NCBI RefSeq assembly: GCF_002953195.1
Contig: NZ_CP026377.1
Location: forward strand, 992,001 to 1,056,000
DNA from: Mixta gaviniae
Lineage (GTDB): Bacteria > Pseudomonadota > Gammaproteobacteria > Enterobacterales > Enterobacteriaceae
DNA length: 64,000 nt
Reading direction: 5' to 3'
In this document: positions 48,378-58,184 of the stretch, in pieces
Numbering within the stretch: position 1 is the first letter of the stretch
Layout: every line of letters starts with the position of its first letter
Program-made: the position numbers and the translations under genes
The notes under the pieces: generated by a model
What the model was told of the DNA's origin: nothing
Databases searched by the model: none
What the model saw: only the letters and a program-made list of their open reading frames with translations

Positions 48378-48935
48378 GTGATTAACGACATCAAAAAAGA
48401 TGCCGATACGCGCATGGAAAAATGCGTTGAGGCGTTCAAAAATAACATCGGCAAAGTACGCACTGGCCGCGCATCACCAGCGCTTCTCGACGGTATCGTA
48501 GTAGAATATTACGGTACGCCGACACCGCTGCGCCAGCTGGCCAACGTTACCGTCGAAGACTCACGCACGCTGAAGATCAACGTGTTTGACCGCTCTCTGG
48601 GTCCGGCTGTTGAGAAAGCGATCATGGCGTCCGATCTCGGTCTGAATCCGAGTTCTGCCGGCACCGACATCCGCGTGCCGCTGCCGCCGCTGACCGAAGA
48701 GCGTCGTAAAGATCTGATCAAGGTTGTGCGCGGCGAAGCTGAGCAGGGCCGCGTATCCGTGCGCAACGTCCGTCGCGATGCTAACGATAAAGCGAAAGCG
48801 CTGCTGAAAGACAAAGCGATCGGCGAAGATGAAGAACGCCGCGCGCAGGATGAAATCCAGAAAATGACCGACGTGTACATCAAGAAAATTGATGCTGCGC
48901 TGGCTGAAAAAGAAACGGAGCTGATGGACTTCTGA
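48378..48935 (+). CDS. frr: Ribosome recycling factor (GTG start)
   Basis: With EF-G, splits post-termination ribosomes; essential. 185 residues from GTG at 48378 ([10 protein letters not shown], with AAGGG upstream), exactly the E. coli length, where the start is also GTG. The three-helix bundle and the signature [26 protein letters not shown] are intact. The upstream ATG at 48345 has no support. A promoter-like TATATT near 48263 may serve frr separately from pyrH. Confidence 0.97.
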   Translation: MINDIKKDADTRMEKCVEAFKNNIGKVRTGRASPALLDGIVVEYYGTPTPLRQLANVTVEDSRTLKINVFDRSLGPAVEKAIMASDLGLNPSSAGTDIRVPLPPLTEERRKDLIKVVRGEAEQGRVSVRNVRRDANDKAKALLKDKAIGEDEERRAQDEIQKMTDVYIKKIDAALAEKETELMDF

Positions 48936-48953
48936 TCCCATCGCGCTTCTGTG

Positions 48954-49006
48954 AAACGCCGTCCACAGCGTACTGTTATCCAGCCTACGCTGTTTGACGG
49001 CGTTTT
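48954..49006 (+). terminator. long interrupted hairpin after frr
   Basis: AAACGCCGTC (48954-48963) pairs with GACGGCGTTT (48996-49005), and inside it ACAGCGTA (48965-48972) pairs with TACGCTGT (48986-48993). It is followed by TTGCTTTC, a mixed T-tract. Probable terminator between frr and dxr. Confidence 0.75.
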
Positions 49007-49081
49007 GCTTTCTCCCCATTATTGGCGCACTGGCGCATTTCTCTGTAGCGCCGTGTCCGAATTTCTACACAGAGCGGCCTC

Positions 49082-50284
49082 ATGAAGCAACTTACCATTC
49101 TCGGCTCCACCGGATCGATTGGCACTAATACGCTGGCGGTGGTGGCGGCCAATCCTCAGCAGTTCTCCGTTAAGGCGCTGGTCGCCGGATACAATGTCGA
49201 TCTGATGGTCGGGCAGTGCCTGCGTTTCCGCCCCGACTACGCCGCAATGGCCGATGAGGCTTCCGCGCGCCTGCTGCGCCAGCGGCTGCGTGAGGAAGGG
49301 GTGAAAACCGACGTCCTGTTCGGCGAAGAGGCTGCCTGCCAGCTGGCAGCGCTGGACGAGGTGGACCAGGTGATGGCGGCGATCGTCGGCGCGGCGGGTC
49401 TGTTGCCGACGCTGGCCGCCATTCGCGCCGGTAAAACGGTGCTGCTGGCGAATAAAGAATCCCTTGTCACGTGCGGCCGTTTATTTATGGAGGCGGTGAG
49501 CGCCAGCGGCGCGCGTCTGCTGCCCGTCGACAGCGAGCATAATGCCATTTTTCAGAGTTTACCGGCTTCCATCCAGCAACAGTTAGGATACGCTAACCTC
49601 CAGGAGAACGGCATTGAGTCGATCATCCTTACGGGATCTGGTGGACCGTTTCGTGACACGCCGCTCCCGGCGTTGGCTACCGTCACGCCGGAGCAGGCTT
49701 GCGCGCATCCGAACTGGTCGATGGGGCGTAAAATCTCCGTTGACTCCGCCACCATGATGAATAAAGGCCTGGAATACATTGAAGCCCGCTGGCTGTTTAA
49801 TGCAACCGATGCCCAGATGGAAGTGATCCTGCATCCGCAATCGGTGATTCACTCTATGGTGCGCTACCGCGACGGCAGCGTACTGGCGCAGCTGGGATCG
49901 CCGGATATGCGTACGCCGATCGCCCATACGATGGCCTGGCCGCAGCGGGTCGAAGCGGGCGCCACGCCGCTCGACTTTACCCGAATGAAGGCGTTAACCT
50001 TCGCCGAACCTGATTTTAACCGCTATCCCTGCCTGAAACTGGCGATGGATGCGTGCGAGCAGGGGCAGGCGGCGACCACCGCGCTGAATGCGGCCAATGA
50101 GATAGCGGTCGCCGCGTTTCTTAACGCGCAGATTCGCTTTACCGACATTGCCGCGCTCAATACCGCCGTTCTGGCATCGCTTCACTCTGCGGAACCACAA
50201 AGCGTGGACGCGGTGCTGGCGATCGATGCGGAGGCGCGACGGGCGGCGCAGGCGCTGTTACCGCGCTTCTCCGCGGCGGGTTAA
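49082..50284 (+). CDS. dxr: 1-deoxy-D-xylulose 5-phosphate reductoisomerase
   Basis: Second step of the MEP isoprenoid pathway: DXP to MEP with NADPH; target of fosmidomycin. 400 residues (E. coli 398). NADPH motif GSTGSIG at 8-14, metal/substrate region [12 protein letters not shown] (E near 150s) and [32 protein letters not shown]. Start [11 protein letters not shown] as E. coli. It precedes uppS, which uses the IPP this pathway makes, after a 188-base gap with a promoter and attenuator-like hairpin. Confidence 0.97.
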   Translation: MKQLTILGSTGSIGTNTLAVVAANPQQFSVKALVAGYNVDLMVGQCLRFRPDYAAMADEASARLLRQRLREEGVKTDVLFGEEAACQLAALDEVDQVMAAIVGAAGLLPTLAAIRAGKTVLLANKESLVTCGRLFMEAVSASGARLLPVDSEHNAIFQSLPASIQQQLGYANLQENGIESIILTGSGGPFRDTPLPALATVTPEQACAHPNWSMGRKISVDSATMMNKGLEYIEARWLFNATDAQMEVILHPQSVIHSMVRYRDGSVLAQLGSPDMRTPIAHTMAWPQRVEAGATPLDFTRMKALTFAEPDFNRYPCLKLAMDACEQGQAATTALNAANEIAVAAFLNAQIRFTDIAALNTAVLASLHSAEPQSVDAVLAIDAEARRAAQALLPRFSAAG

Positions 50285-50308
50285 TTCGCAGTTTTGCGTG
50301 GTCGCCAT

Positions 50309-50337
50309 TTGTGAGCCCAGGGGGAAACTGGTATAGT
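50309..50337 (+). promoter_or_regulatory. candidate promoter before uppS
   Basis: TTGTGA (50309-50314), 17-base spacer, TATAGT (50332-50337). Four and five of six bases fit the sigma-70 consensus. It lies 25 bases after the dxr stop and about 47 bases before a terminator-like hairpin. Confidence 0.5.
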
Positions 50338-50383
50338 CCCCGGCTCCCGTTTTGCATTTACACACAGCCAGAGCGGTGAACAG

Positions 50384-50407
50384 AGCCGTGGTCGTCACGG
50401 CTTTTTT
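50384..50407 (+). terminator. terminator-like hairpin upstream of uppS
   Basis: AGCCGTG (50384-50390) pairs with CACGGCT (50396-50402) over GTCGT, and T continues to 50407. It lies between dxr and uppS and could end dxr transcripts or attenuate the uppS transcript. Confidence 0.8.
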
Positions 50408-50472
50408 ACGGCCGCACGGGAAATGTATTCAGAAGCCGCTGTATTTCTGATTAAAGGAAATGAATACGCGTT

Positions 50473-51224
50473 ATGTCGTCCGAAACTCAAATAACAACCG
50501 ATGACCAGCAGCGGATACGCCCGCGTCATGTGGCCATCATCATGGATGGCAACGGCCGCTGGGCGAAAAATCAGGGCAAACTTCGTGTCTCCGGTCATAA
50601 AGCGGGAGTGAAATCGGTGCGCCGCGCCGTAAGCTTTGCCGTCAGCAATAAACTGGAAGCACTCACGCTTTATGCCTTCAGTAGCGAGAACTGGTCCCGT
50701 CCGCCGCAGGAAGTGGTGGCGCTGATGGAGCTGTTTGTCTGGGCGCTCGATAGCGAAGTAAAAAGCCTGCATAAACACAATGTTCGCTTAAGAATTATTG
50801 GCGATATCAGCCGTTTTAATTCACGCTTACAGGAGCGCATTCGCCGCGCTGAGGAACTTACTCAACAAAATAATGGATTAACCCTCAACATTGCCGCGAA
50901 TTATGGCGGCCGTTGGGATATTATTCACGGCGTACGACAGATAGCCGAGCAGGTGCAGGAAGGGTTGCTCCGTCCTGACCAGATCGAGGAAACTACGCTG
51001 TCCGGATTTCTCTGTATGCATGATTTGGCACCGGTGGATCTGGTAATAAGGACCGGGGGGAGCATCGCATCAGTAACTTCCTGCTATGGCAAATCGCCTA
51101 CGCGGAGTTTTTCTTTACCGATGTTCTCTGGCCTGATTTTGACGAACAAGTTTTTGAAGGTGCAATGAATGCTTTCTCACATCGTGAGCGTCGATTTGGC
51201 GGCGCAGCACCTGGCGGCGCCTGA
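50473..51224 (+). CDS. uppS: Undecaprenyl diphosphate synthase, apparent -1 frameshift at G6 run
   Basis: Cis-prenyltransferase that makes the C55 lipid carrier for peptidoglycan and O-antigen; essential (ispU in E. coli). The first 196 residues match E. coli, with catalytic Asp in IIMDGNGRW and [10 protein letters not shown]. After LVIRTGG the reading frame departs at the G-run 51055-51060 and would stop at 51168 with 35 foreign residues (231 in all). Shifting back one base at 51060 restores [21 protein letters not shown] up to [13 protein letters not shown] and a stop at 51222-51224, total 250 residues (E. coli 253). The lost part holds the IPP/Mg residues (Arg and Ser of HRIS, Glu of AYAE). 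One G too few in the data, or real slippage, is likelier than a dead gene. Confidence 0.88.
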
Positions 51225-51242
51225 GCGCCCTGGGGGTAACCT

Positions 51243-52100
51243 TTGCTGAAGTCGCGTCTGATTACAGCGTTCATCCTGATCCCTCTGGTGATCGCTGCGC
51301 TTTTCTGGTTACCGCCCTCAGGGTTCGCCATTGCCACGCTTGTGGTATGTATGCTGGCCGCATGGGAGTGGGGCCAGCTTGCCGGCTTTACTTCCCGTCT
51401 TCAACGCATCTGGCTGGCCGTGCTGTGCGGCCTGCTGCTTGCCGTGATGCTCTTCACGCTTCCCCCTTACCAATATGCCGTGCAGCTGCCGCAGTTCAGC
51501 GGTTCGCTTTGGGCTGCGCTCGGCTGGTGGATTGTCGCGCTGCTGCTGGTGCTGACCTATCCCGGCTCCGCCAGCTTCTGGCGACAGTCGCGCGCGCTGC
51601 GCCTGCTGTTCGGCGTGCTGACTATCGTGCCGTTTTTCTTCGGTATGGTGGCGCTGCGTCAGTATCACTACAGCGCGGACCATTTCGCCGGCGCCTGGTG
51701 GCTGCTGTACGTCATGGTGCTGGTGTGGGGCGCCGACTCCGGGGCCTATATGTTTGGCCGTCTGTTCGGCAAGCATAAGCTGGCACCGAAGGTCTCGCCG
51801 GGTAAAACCTGGGAAGGCTTCTTCGGCGGACTGGTCACCGCCGCGCTGATCGCCTGGCTCTTCGGCCTGTGGGCGCCGCTGACGGTGGCGCCGGGCACTT
51901 TGCTGATCAGCTCGATTGTCGCCACGCTGGCTTCCGTGCTGGGCGATCTGACGGAAAGCATGTTCAAGCGCGAAGCGGGCATTAAGGATAGCGGACATCT
52001 GATCCCCGGCCACGGCGGCATTCTCGATCGCATCGATAGCCTGACCGCTGCGGTGCCGGTTTTCGCCTGTTTGCTGCTGCTGGTGTTCAGGACGCTGTAA
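51243..52100 (+). CDS. cdsA: Phosphatidate cytidylyltransferase (TTG start)
   Basis: Inner-membrane enzyme making CDP-diacylglycerol, the precursor of all phospholipids. 285 residues from TTG at 51243 (MLKSRLITAFILIP), same length and start codon as E. coli. About eight membrane segments. The CDP-DAG synthase signature near the C-terminus is complete (SMFKREAGIKDSGHLIPGHGG ILDRIDSL region, about 236-266). It starts 18 bases after the restored uppS stop, so uppS and cdsA are cotranscribed. Confidence 0.97.
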   Translation: MLKSRLITAFILIPLVIAALFWLPPSGFAIATLVVCMLAAWEWGQLAGFTSRLQRIWLAVLCGLLLAVMLFTLPPYQYAVQLPQFSGSLWAALGWWIVALLLVLTYPGSASFWRQSRALRLLFGVLTIVPFFFGMVALRQYHYSADHFAGAWWLLYVMVLVWGADSGAYMFGRLFGKHKLAPKVSPGKTWEGFFGGLVTAALIAWLFGLWAPLTVAPGTLLISSIVATLASVLGDLTESMFKREAGIKDSGHLIPGHGGILDRIDSLTAAVPVFACLLLLVFRTL

Positions 52101-52112
52101 GGACAAGACGCT

Positions 52113-53453
52113 ATGCTGAGCTTTATCTGGAGTCTTGCCGCCTTTATCGTTGCGCTGGGCGTGCTGATCACTGTCCATGAATTCGGCCACTTTTGGGTGG
52201 CGCGCCGCTGCGGAATCAAAGTAGAGCGCTTTTCCGTTGGCTTCGGCAAGGCGCTGTGGCGACGTCGCGATCGGCTCGGCACCGAGTACGTCATCGCACT
52301 GATCCCGCTGGGCGGCTACGTCAAGATGCTGGATGAGCGCGTAGAAAGCGTCGCGCCGGAGCTGCGTCATCAGGCCTTCAACAATAAAACCGTGCTGCAG
52401 CGCGCGGCGGTCATTGCCGCCGGTCCCGTCGCCAACTTCCTCTTCGCGATTTTCGCCTACTGGCTGGTGTTTATTCACGGCGTCCCCGGCGTGCGTCCGG
52501 TGATTGGCGAAATCGTGAACGGTTCGGTAGCGGCGGAAGCGCAAATTTCGCCCGGTATGGAACTTAAAGCCGTTGATGGCATCGAAACGCCTGACTGGGA
52601 TGCTGTACGCATGGCGCTGGTCGGTAAGATTGGCGATAGCGAGGTTATTCTGACGCTGTCGCCTTTCGGCGCGGGGCAGCGCCTGGAAAAACGGGTCGAT
52701 TTGCGCAACTGGCATTTTGAGCCGGACAAGCAGGATCCGGTGTTGGCGCTGGGCATCGCGCCGCGCGGACCGGAGATTGAAACGGTACTGGCGGATGTCC
52801 AGACGAACTCGCCTGCCAGCGCGGCAGGTTTGCAAGCTGGCGACAGGATCGTTAAAGTCGATGGTCAACCGCTGACGGCATGGCGGGATTTCGTTAACCT
52901 GGTGCGTGAACGTCCGGACAAAGCCATCGCGCTGGACGTCGAGCGCCAGGGTGAAACCGTCAGCCTGACGCTGACGCCGACCGCGAAAGGCGCGGAAGGG
53001 TTTGCCGGCGTCGTGCCGCGTGTGCTGCCGCTGCCGGAGGAATACAAAACGGTGCGTCAGTATGGTCCGTTTGCCGCCATCGGCGAGGCCGGGGAGAAAA
53101 CCTGGCAGTTGATGAAGCTGACGGTCGGCATGCTTGGCAAATTGATCACCGGCGATGTTAAGCTGAACAACCTGAGCGGGCCGATTTCTATCGCCCAAGG
53201 CGCCGGGATGTCAGCAGAGTATGGGATGATTTATTACCTGATGTTTCTTGCGCTGATCAGCGTGAATCTCGGTATTATCAATCTTTTCCCGTTACCGGTA
53301 TTAGATGGTGGGCATCTGCTTTTTCTGGCGATTGAAAAAATCAAAGGGAAACCGGTGTCCGAGCGAGTTCAGGACTTCAGTTATCGCATCGGCTCAATTT
53401 TGCTGGTGCTGTTAATGGGGCTTGCACTATTCAATGATTTCTCTCGCCTGTGA
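52113..53453 (+). CDS. rseP: Site-2 protease RseP
   Basis: Intramembrane zinc metalloprotease that cuts RseA after DegS and so releases sigma-E; it also clears signal peptides. 446 residues (E. coli 450). Active site HEFGH (H22, E23, H26) in the first membrane helix and the second motif LPVLDGGHL in the third. Two periplasmic PDZ domains lie between (about 115-310). It starts 12 bases after cdsA and precedes bamA, a substrate pathway partner of the sigma-E response. Confidence 0.97.
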   Translation: MLSFIWSLAAFIVALGVLITVHEFGHFWVARRCGIKVERFSVGFGKALWRRRDRLGTEYVIALIPLGGYVKMLDERVESVAPELRHQAFNNKTVLQRAAVIAAGPVANFLFAIFAYWLVFIHGVPGVRPVIGEIVNGSVAAEAQISPGMELKAVDGIETPDWDAVRMALVGKIGDSEVILTLSPFGAGQRLEKRVDLRNWHFEPDKQDPVLALGIAPRGPEIETVLADVQTNSPASAAGLQAGDRIVKVDGQPLTAWRDFVNLVRERPDKAIALDVERQGETVSLTLTPTAKGAEGFAGVVPRVLPLPEEYKTVRQYGPFAAIGEAGEKTWQLMKLTVGMLGKLITGDVKLNNLSGPISIAQGAGMSAEYGMIYYLMFLALISVNLGIINLFPLPVLDGGHLLFLAIEKIKGKPVSERVQDFSYRIGSILLVLLMGLALFNDFSRL

Positions 53454-53505
53454 TGACCGGAACGTTGTCCAGGCTGGGACGTGTTAGGAAGAACGCATAA
53501 CAACG

Positions 53506-55911
53506 ATGGCGATGAAAAAGTTGCTCATAGCGTCGCTGCTGTTCAGCAGCGCCACCGTTTACGGTGCAGACGGGTTCGTAGTGAAGGACATTCATTTCGA
53601 AGGACTGCAGCGAGTCGCTGTCGGTGCGGCTCTGCTCAGCATGCCGGTGCGTGTTGGTGATACGGTAGATGATGAAGATATCAGTAATACCATTCGCGCC
53701 CTGTTTGCTACCGGGAACTTCGAAGATGTTCAGGTCCTGCGCGACGGCGCCACGCTGATTGTTCAGGTCAAAGAGCGTCCCACCATTGCCAGCATCACTT
53801 TCTCCGGCAACAAGGCGGTGAAAGATGACATGCTCAAACAGAACCTCGAAGCGTCCGGCGTGCGCGTCGGCGAAGCGCTGGATCGCACCACCATCTCCAG
53901 CATCGAAAAAGGGCTGGAGGATTTCTACTATAGCGTCGGCAAATACAGCGCCAGCGTGAAAGCGGTAGTCACGCCGCTGCCGCGTAACCGCGTCGATCTG
54001 AAACTGGTGTTTACCGAAGGCGTTTCGGCGAAAATTCAGCAGATTAACGTGGTCGGCAATAAAGCCTTTAGCTCTGACGAGCTGATCTCGCGCTTCCAGC
54101 TGCGTGATGAGGTGCCGTGGTGGAACCTGGTTGGCGATCGCAAATATCAGAAACAGAAACTGGCCGGCGATTTAGAAACGCTGCGCAGCTTCTATCTCGA
54201 TCGCGGCTACGCCCGTTTCAACATTGATTCTACGCAGGTGAGCCTGACGCCCGATAAAAAAGGCATCTACATCACCATCAACATCCACGAAGGGGATCAG
54301 TACAAACTCTCCGGCGTGGTGGTGAACGGCAGCATGGCGGGGCACTCCGCCGAGATTGAAAGCCTGGCGAAAGTACAGCCGGGCGAGCTGTATAACGGCA
54401 CCAAAGTGACCAAAATGGAAGACAGCATCAAACAGCTGCTCGGCCGTTATGGTTACGCTTATCCGCGCGTGGCGACGCAGCCGGAAATCAATGACGCCGA
54501 TAAGACCGTTAAGCTGCACGTCAACGTCGACGCGGGCAACCGCTACTACGTTCGTAAAGTGCGCTTCGAAGGCAACGATACCTCGAAAGACGCGGTGCTG
54601 CGCCGTGAAATGCGTCAGATGGAAGGTGCATGGCTGGGCAGTAACCTGGTCGAGCAGGGCAAAGAGCGCCTGAACCGTACCGGCTATTTCGAAACCGTCG
54701 ATGTCGATACGCAGCGCGTACCCGGCACCCCGGATCAGGTTGACGTGGTCTACAAGGTGAAAGAGCGTAATACCGGTACCTTTAACTTTGGTATCGGCTA
54801 CGGCACCGAAAGCGGCGTCAGCTTCCAGGTCGGCGTGACCCAGGATAACTGGCTGGGCACCGGTAATACCGTCGGCATCAGCGGCACCAAAAACGACTAC
54901 CAGACTTACGCGGAATTCTCCCTGACCGATCCTTACTTCACGGTGGATGGGGTGAGCCTCGGCGGACGTATTTTCTATAACGACTTTAAAGCGGATGACG
55001 CTGACCTCTCTGACTATACCAACAAGAGTTATGGTCTGGACGGCACGCTCGGCTTCCCGGTCAACGAAAACAATACGCTGCGCGTCGGTCTCGGCTATGT
55101 GCATAACGACCTCTCCAACATGCAGCCGCAGGTGGCGATGTGGCGTTATCTGCGCTCGGTCGATCAGGATCCGTCGCTTTCTGGCGATGCGGAATATTCC
55201 GCCGATGACTTTACCTTCAACTATGGCTGGACGTACAACAACCTGGACCGTGGCTTCTTCCCCACCGCCGGTAACCGTACCAACCTGAACGGGAAAGTCA
55301 CCATTCCGGGATCGGATAACAACTTCTACAAAGTAACGCTGGATACCCAGCAGTACATGCCGATTGACGATGACCACACCTGGATTCTGCTGGGTCGCGG
55401 CCGCGTCGGTTATGGCGATGGCCTGGGCGGCAAAGAGCTGCCGTTCTATGAGAACTTCTACGCCGGCGGCTCCAGCACGGTGCGCGGCTTCCGTTCTAAT
55501 AACATTGGTCCGAAAGCGGCGTATCTCAACGATAACTCGTCGACCTGTTCCGGCAGCCAGAGCCTGTGTAAATCAGACGACGCGGTGGGCGGCAACGCGA
55601 TGGCGGTGGCCAGCCTTGAGCTGATTACCCCGACGCCGTTTATCAGCGAGAAGTATGCCAACTCGGTGCGCACCTCGCTGTTTGTCGACGCCGGTACGGT
55701 ATGGGATACCAACTGGGAAAACACCACGGAAAGCCGTGATGCCGGTATTCCGGACTACAGCGATCCGGGCAATATCCGCATGTCCGCCGGTCTGGCGCTG
55801 CAGTGGATGTCGCCGCTGGGCCCGCTGGTCTTCTCGTACGCCCAGCCGTTCAAGAAATATGATGGAGATAAAGCGGAGCAGTTCCAGTTTAACATTGGTA
55901 AAACCTGGTAA
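53506..55911 (+). CDS. bamA: Outer-membrane assembly factor BamA
   Basis: Omp85 core of the BAM complex that inserts beta-barrels. 801 residues (E. coli 810). Signal peptide 1-20 (identical to E. coli to VYGA). Five POTRA domains (about 21-420) then a 16-strand barrel ending in KTW. The L6 loop motif VRGF is intact. The neighbouring extracellular loop is shorter than in E. coli but keeps the Cys pair (TCSGSQSLC) and KSDDAVGG. Start MAMKKLLIA with GGAAGAA upstream. Likely sigma-E controlled as in E. coli, though I saw no clear promoter. Confidence 0.97.
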   Translation: MAMKKLLIASLLFSSATVYGADGFVVKDIHFEGLQRVAVGAALLSMPVRVGDTVDDEDISNTIRALFATGNFEDVQVLRDGATLIVQVKERPTIASITFSGNKAVKDDMLKQNLEASGVRVGEALDRTTISSIEKGLEDFYYSVGKYSASVKAVVTPLPRNRVDLKLVFTEGVSAKIQQINVVGNKAFSSDELISRFQLRDEVPWWNLVGDRKYQKQKLAGDLETLRSFYLDRGYARFNIDSTQVSLTPDKKGIYITINIHEGDQYKLSGVVVNGSMAGHSAEIESLAKVQPGELYNGTKVTKMEDSIKQLLGRYGYAYPRVATQPEINDADKTVKLHVNVDAGNRYYVRKVRFEGNDTSKDAVLRREMRQMEGAWLGSNLVEQGKERLNRTGYFETVDVDTQRVPGTPDQVDVVYKVKERNTGTFNFGIGYGTESGVSFQVGVTQDNWLGTGNTVGISGTKNDYQTYAEFSLTDPYFTVDGVSLGGRIFYNDFKADDADLSDYTNKSYGLDGTLGFPVNENNTLRVGLGYVHNDLSNMQPQVAMWRYLRSVDQDPSLSGDAEYSADDFTFNYGWTYNNLDRGFFPTAGNRTNLNGKVTIPGSDNNFYKVTLDTQQYMPIDDDHTWILLGRGRVGYGDGLGGKELPFYENFYAGGSSTVRGFRSNNIGPKAAYLNDNSSTCSGSQSLCKSDDAVGGNAMAVASLELITPTPFISEKYANSVRTSLFVDAGTVWDTNWENTTESRDAGIPDYSDPGNIRMSAGLALQWMSPLGPLVFSYAQPFKKYDGDKAEQFQFNIGKTW

Positions 55912-55954
55912 TCTCCGCGACAGGGAAGTGCAGCTGTTCAGTATCGCACTGTGC

Positions 55955-55984
55955 GCCGGCCGACGGGTTCGCCCGCCGGCTGGC
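55955..55984 (+). other. UUCG-capped hairpin between bamA and skp
   Basis: The arm 55955-55967 pairs with 55972-55984 (11 Watson-Crick pairs, one G-T, one mismatch), closed by G-TTCG-C, the very stable UUCG tetraloop. No T-tract follows, so it is not a standard terminator. It may protect the bamA 3' end or separate bamA and skp levels. Confidence 0.75.
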
Positions 55985-56037
55985 GTATCAGGCAAATCTG
56001 TGTCTTTGACACAAACGTTGATGGTAAGGAGTTAATA

Positions 56038-56535
56038 GTGAAAAAGTTGTTGTGTGCCGCAGGTCTGGGTCTCGCTTTAGCGGTTTCCGCAGGCGTTCAG
56101 GCTGCTGATAAAATTGCCGTGGTAAACGTGTCCAGCATTTTCCAACAGTTACCGCAACGTGCCTCTGTTGCGAAGCAGCTGGAAAACGAGTTTAAAGGCC
56201 GCGCCACCGATCTGCAGGGCCAGGAGCGCGATCTTCAGGCTAAAATGCAGCGTCTGCAGCGTGATGGCTCTACCATGAAGGCCAGCGAGCGCAGCCGCAT
56301 GGAAAAAGACATCATGTCCCAACGCGAAGCGTTCTCTTCAAAAGCGCAGGCTTTCGAGCAGGACAATCGTCGTCGTCAGATGGAAGAGCGTAACAAGCTG
56401 CTGAGCCGTATTCAGGACGCAGTGAAAAAAGTCGCCGACAGCGACGGTTACGACGTCGTCATCGACGCTAACGCGGTAGCTTACGCTTCTAATGCGAAAG
56501 ACATCACGGCTGACGTTCTGAAACAGGTTAAATAA
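56038..56535 (+). CDS. skp: Periplasmic chaperone Skp (GTG start)
   Basis: Trimeric jellyfish-shaped chaperone that carries unfolded outer-membrane proteins to BAM. 165 residues from GTG at 56038 with AAGGAG 6 bases upstream (E. coli 161). Signal peptide ends SAGVQA before [10 protein letters not shown]. The long tentacle helices are seen at about 55-130 with charged heptads ([37 protein letters not shown]). The C-terminal [11 protein letters not shown] is identical to E. coli. It is 3 bases before lpxD. Confidence 0.96.
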   Translation: MKKLLCAAGLGLALAVSAGVQAADKIAVVNVSSIFQQLPQRASVAKQLENEFKGRATDLQGQERDLQAKMQRLQRDGSTMKASERSRMEKDIMSQREAFSSKAQAFEQDNRRRQMEERNKLLSRIQDAVKKVADSDGYDVVIDANAVAYASNAKDITADVLKQVK

Positions 56536-56538
56536 TCA

Positions 56539-57564
56539 ATGTCTTCAATTCGACTGGCTGATTTAGCCCAGCAGTTGGATGCAGAATTGCACGGAGATGG
56601 CGATATCGCCATCTCCGGCATTGCTTCTATGCACTCCGCCCAAAACGGTCAAATCACTTTTCTCGCCAACAGCCGCTACCGTGAGCAGCTCGCCGAGTGC
56701 CAGGCTTCCGCCGTGGTGCTGACAGAAGCGGATCTGCCGTGGTGCCACAGCGCCGCGCTGGTGGTTAAAAATCCCTATCTGACCTATGCGCGTATGGCGC
56801 AGCTGTTGGATACTACGCCGCAGCCGGCAGAGAACATTGCGCCGGGCGCGGTAATCGACGCCAGCGCCACGCTGGGCAATAACGTCTCCGTCGGCGCAAA
56901 CGCCGTGATCGAATCAGGCGTTGTGCTGGGCGATAACGTCCGCATCGGCGCTGGCTGCTTCGTCGGCAAGAACACCCATATCGGCGCCGGCTCCCGTCTC
57001 TGGGCCAACGTCACTGTCTATCACGACATCCGCATCGGTCAGGATTGCCTGATCCAGTCGGGCACGGTTATCGGCGCAGATGGCTTCGGCTACGCCAACG
57101 ATCGCGGCAACTGGGTAAAAATCCCACAGCTGGGCTCGGTGATTATCGGCGATCGTGTCGAAATCGGCGCTTGCACCACCATCGATCGCGGCGCGCTGGA
57201 TAACACTCAGATCGGTAATGGTGTTATCATTGATAACCAGTGCCAGATTGCACATAACGTGGTGATTGGCGACAATACTGCCGTTGCCGGCGGTGTGATT
57301 ATGGCAGGTAGCCTGAAAATCGGTCGTTACTGTATGATCGGTGGGGCGAGCGTGATTAACGGCCACATGGAAATTTGTGACAAAGTGACCGTCACCGGCA
57401 TGGGAATGGTGATGCGCCCCATCACTGAACCTGGGGTATACTCCTCGGGCATTCCGCTGCAACCTAATAAAACCTGGCGTAAAACTGCAGCGCTGGTGAT
57501 GAATATCGATGAAATGAGCAAACGCTTAAAAGCCATCGAGCGTAAAGTCGGTAAAGACGACTAA
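56539..57564 (+). CDS. lpxD: UDP-3-O-acylglucosamine N-acyltransferase
   Basis: Third step of lipid A synthesis: adds the second 3-hydroxymyristoyl chain from acyl-ACP. 341 residues, as E. coli LpxD. N-terminal uridine-binding domain (1-100), hexapeptide beta-helix (about 105-300), catalytic histidine in [11 protein letters not shown] (about H239), and a C-terminal helix ([13 protein letters not shown]). The gap to skp is only 3 bases, so translation is coupled. Confidence 0.97.
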   Translation: MSSIRLADLAQQLDAELHGDGDIAISGIASMHSAQNGQITFLANSRYREQLAECQASAVVLTEADLPWCHSAALVVKNPYLTYARMAQLLDTTPQPAENIAPGAVIDASATLGNNVSVGANAVIESGVVLGDNVRIGAGCFVGKNTHIGAGSRLWANVTVYHDIRIGQDCLIQSGTVIGADGFGYANDRGNWVKIPQLGSVIIGDRVEIGACTTIDRGALDNTQIGNGVIIDNQCQIAHNVVIGDNTAVAGGVIMAGSLKIGRYCMIGGASVINGHMEICDKVTVTGMGMVMRPITEPGVYSSGIPLQPNKTWRKTAALVMNIDEMSKRLKAIERKVGKDD

Positions 57565-57647
57565 GCGTACATCCATCCCGCGTCTGTCCGGCTTTCATAA
57601 ATAAAACATGCTAAGCAGGGAAGCCAGGCGCCACATAAACTAATTTG

Positions 57648-57683
57648 CGGCCTGCCGATGATCGTCCGGATCGGTGCAGGCCG
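57648..57683 (+). other. hairpin between lpxD and fabZ
   Basis: CGGCCTGC (57648-57655) pairs with GCAGGCCG (57676-57683), with further pairing CGAT/ATCG inside. It lies in the 161-base lpxD-fabZ gap, has no T-tract, and could be a processing or stability element. Confidence 0.55.
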
Positions 57684-57725
57684 TGTTATTGATGCCATCA
57701 GAATTTTTAGGACAGGAAGAGTATT

Positions 57726-58181
57726 TTGACTACTGAAACTCATACTCTGAATATTGAAGAGATTTTAGAACATCTGCCGCACCGTTATCCGTTTTTACTG
57801 GTCGATCGTGTCCTGGATTTCGAAGAGCATAAATATCTGCGCGCCCTGAAGAACGTCTCAGTTAACGAACCGTTTTTCCAGGGGCATTTCCCTGGTAAAC
57901 CGATTTTCCCGGGCGTATTGATTCTGGAAGCGATGGCGCAGGCGACAGGTATTCTGGCGTTTAAAAGCGTGGGCAAACTGGAGCCGGGCGAACTGTATTA
58001 CTTCGCCGGGATCGACGAAGCGCGCTTCAAGCGCCCGGTGGTGCCGGGCGATCAGATGATTATGGAAGTCACCTTCGAGAAAACCCGTCGCGGCCTGACA
58101 CGCTTTAAAGGCGTTGCCACCGTTGACGGCAAAATCGTGTGTGAAGCGACCATGATGTGTGCCCGTAGCCGGGAGGCGTAA
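57726..58181 (+). CDS. fabZ: 3-hydroxyacyl-ACP dehydratase FabZ (TTG start)
   Basis: Fatty acid elongation dehydratase that competes with LpxA for 3-hydroxymyristoyl-ACP and so balances phospholipid and lipid A. 151 residues from TTG at 57726 ([12 protein letters not shown]), same length and start codon as E. coli, with GGAAGAG upstream. Hot-dog fold catalytic pair H54 (FFQGHFPG) and E68 (LILEAM). Ends 4 bases before lpxA. Confidence 0.97.
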   Translation: MTTETHTLNIEEILEHLPHRYPFLLVDRVLDFEEHKYLRALKNVSVNEPFFQGHFPGKPIFPGVLILEAMAQATGILAFKSVGKLEPGELYYFAGIDEARFKRPVVPGDQMIMEVTFEKTRRGLTRFKGVATVDGKIVCEATMMCARSREA

Positions 58182-58184
58182 AAC

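Noticed and set aside
50473-51168. uppS as an intact 231-residue protein
   Set aside because: The last 35 residues match nothing in the family, while the missing conserved end is present one frame away.
51318-53198. Long minus-strand open frame (626 codons) opposite cdsA and rseP
   Set aside because: It is fully antisense to two well-conserved genes, rich in His/Gln/Arg as mirror frames of GC-rich coding DNA are, and has no ribosome-binding site or recognisable domain.
54172-55377. Minus-strand open frame (401 codons) opposite bamA
   Set aside because: Shadow of bamA with no own start signals.
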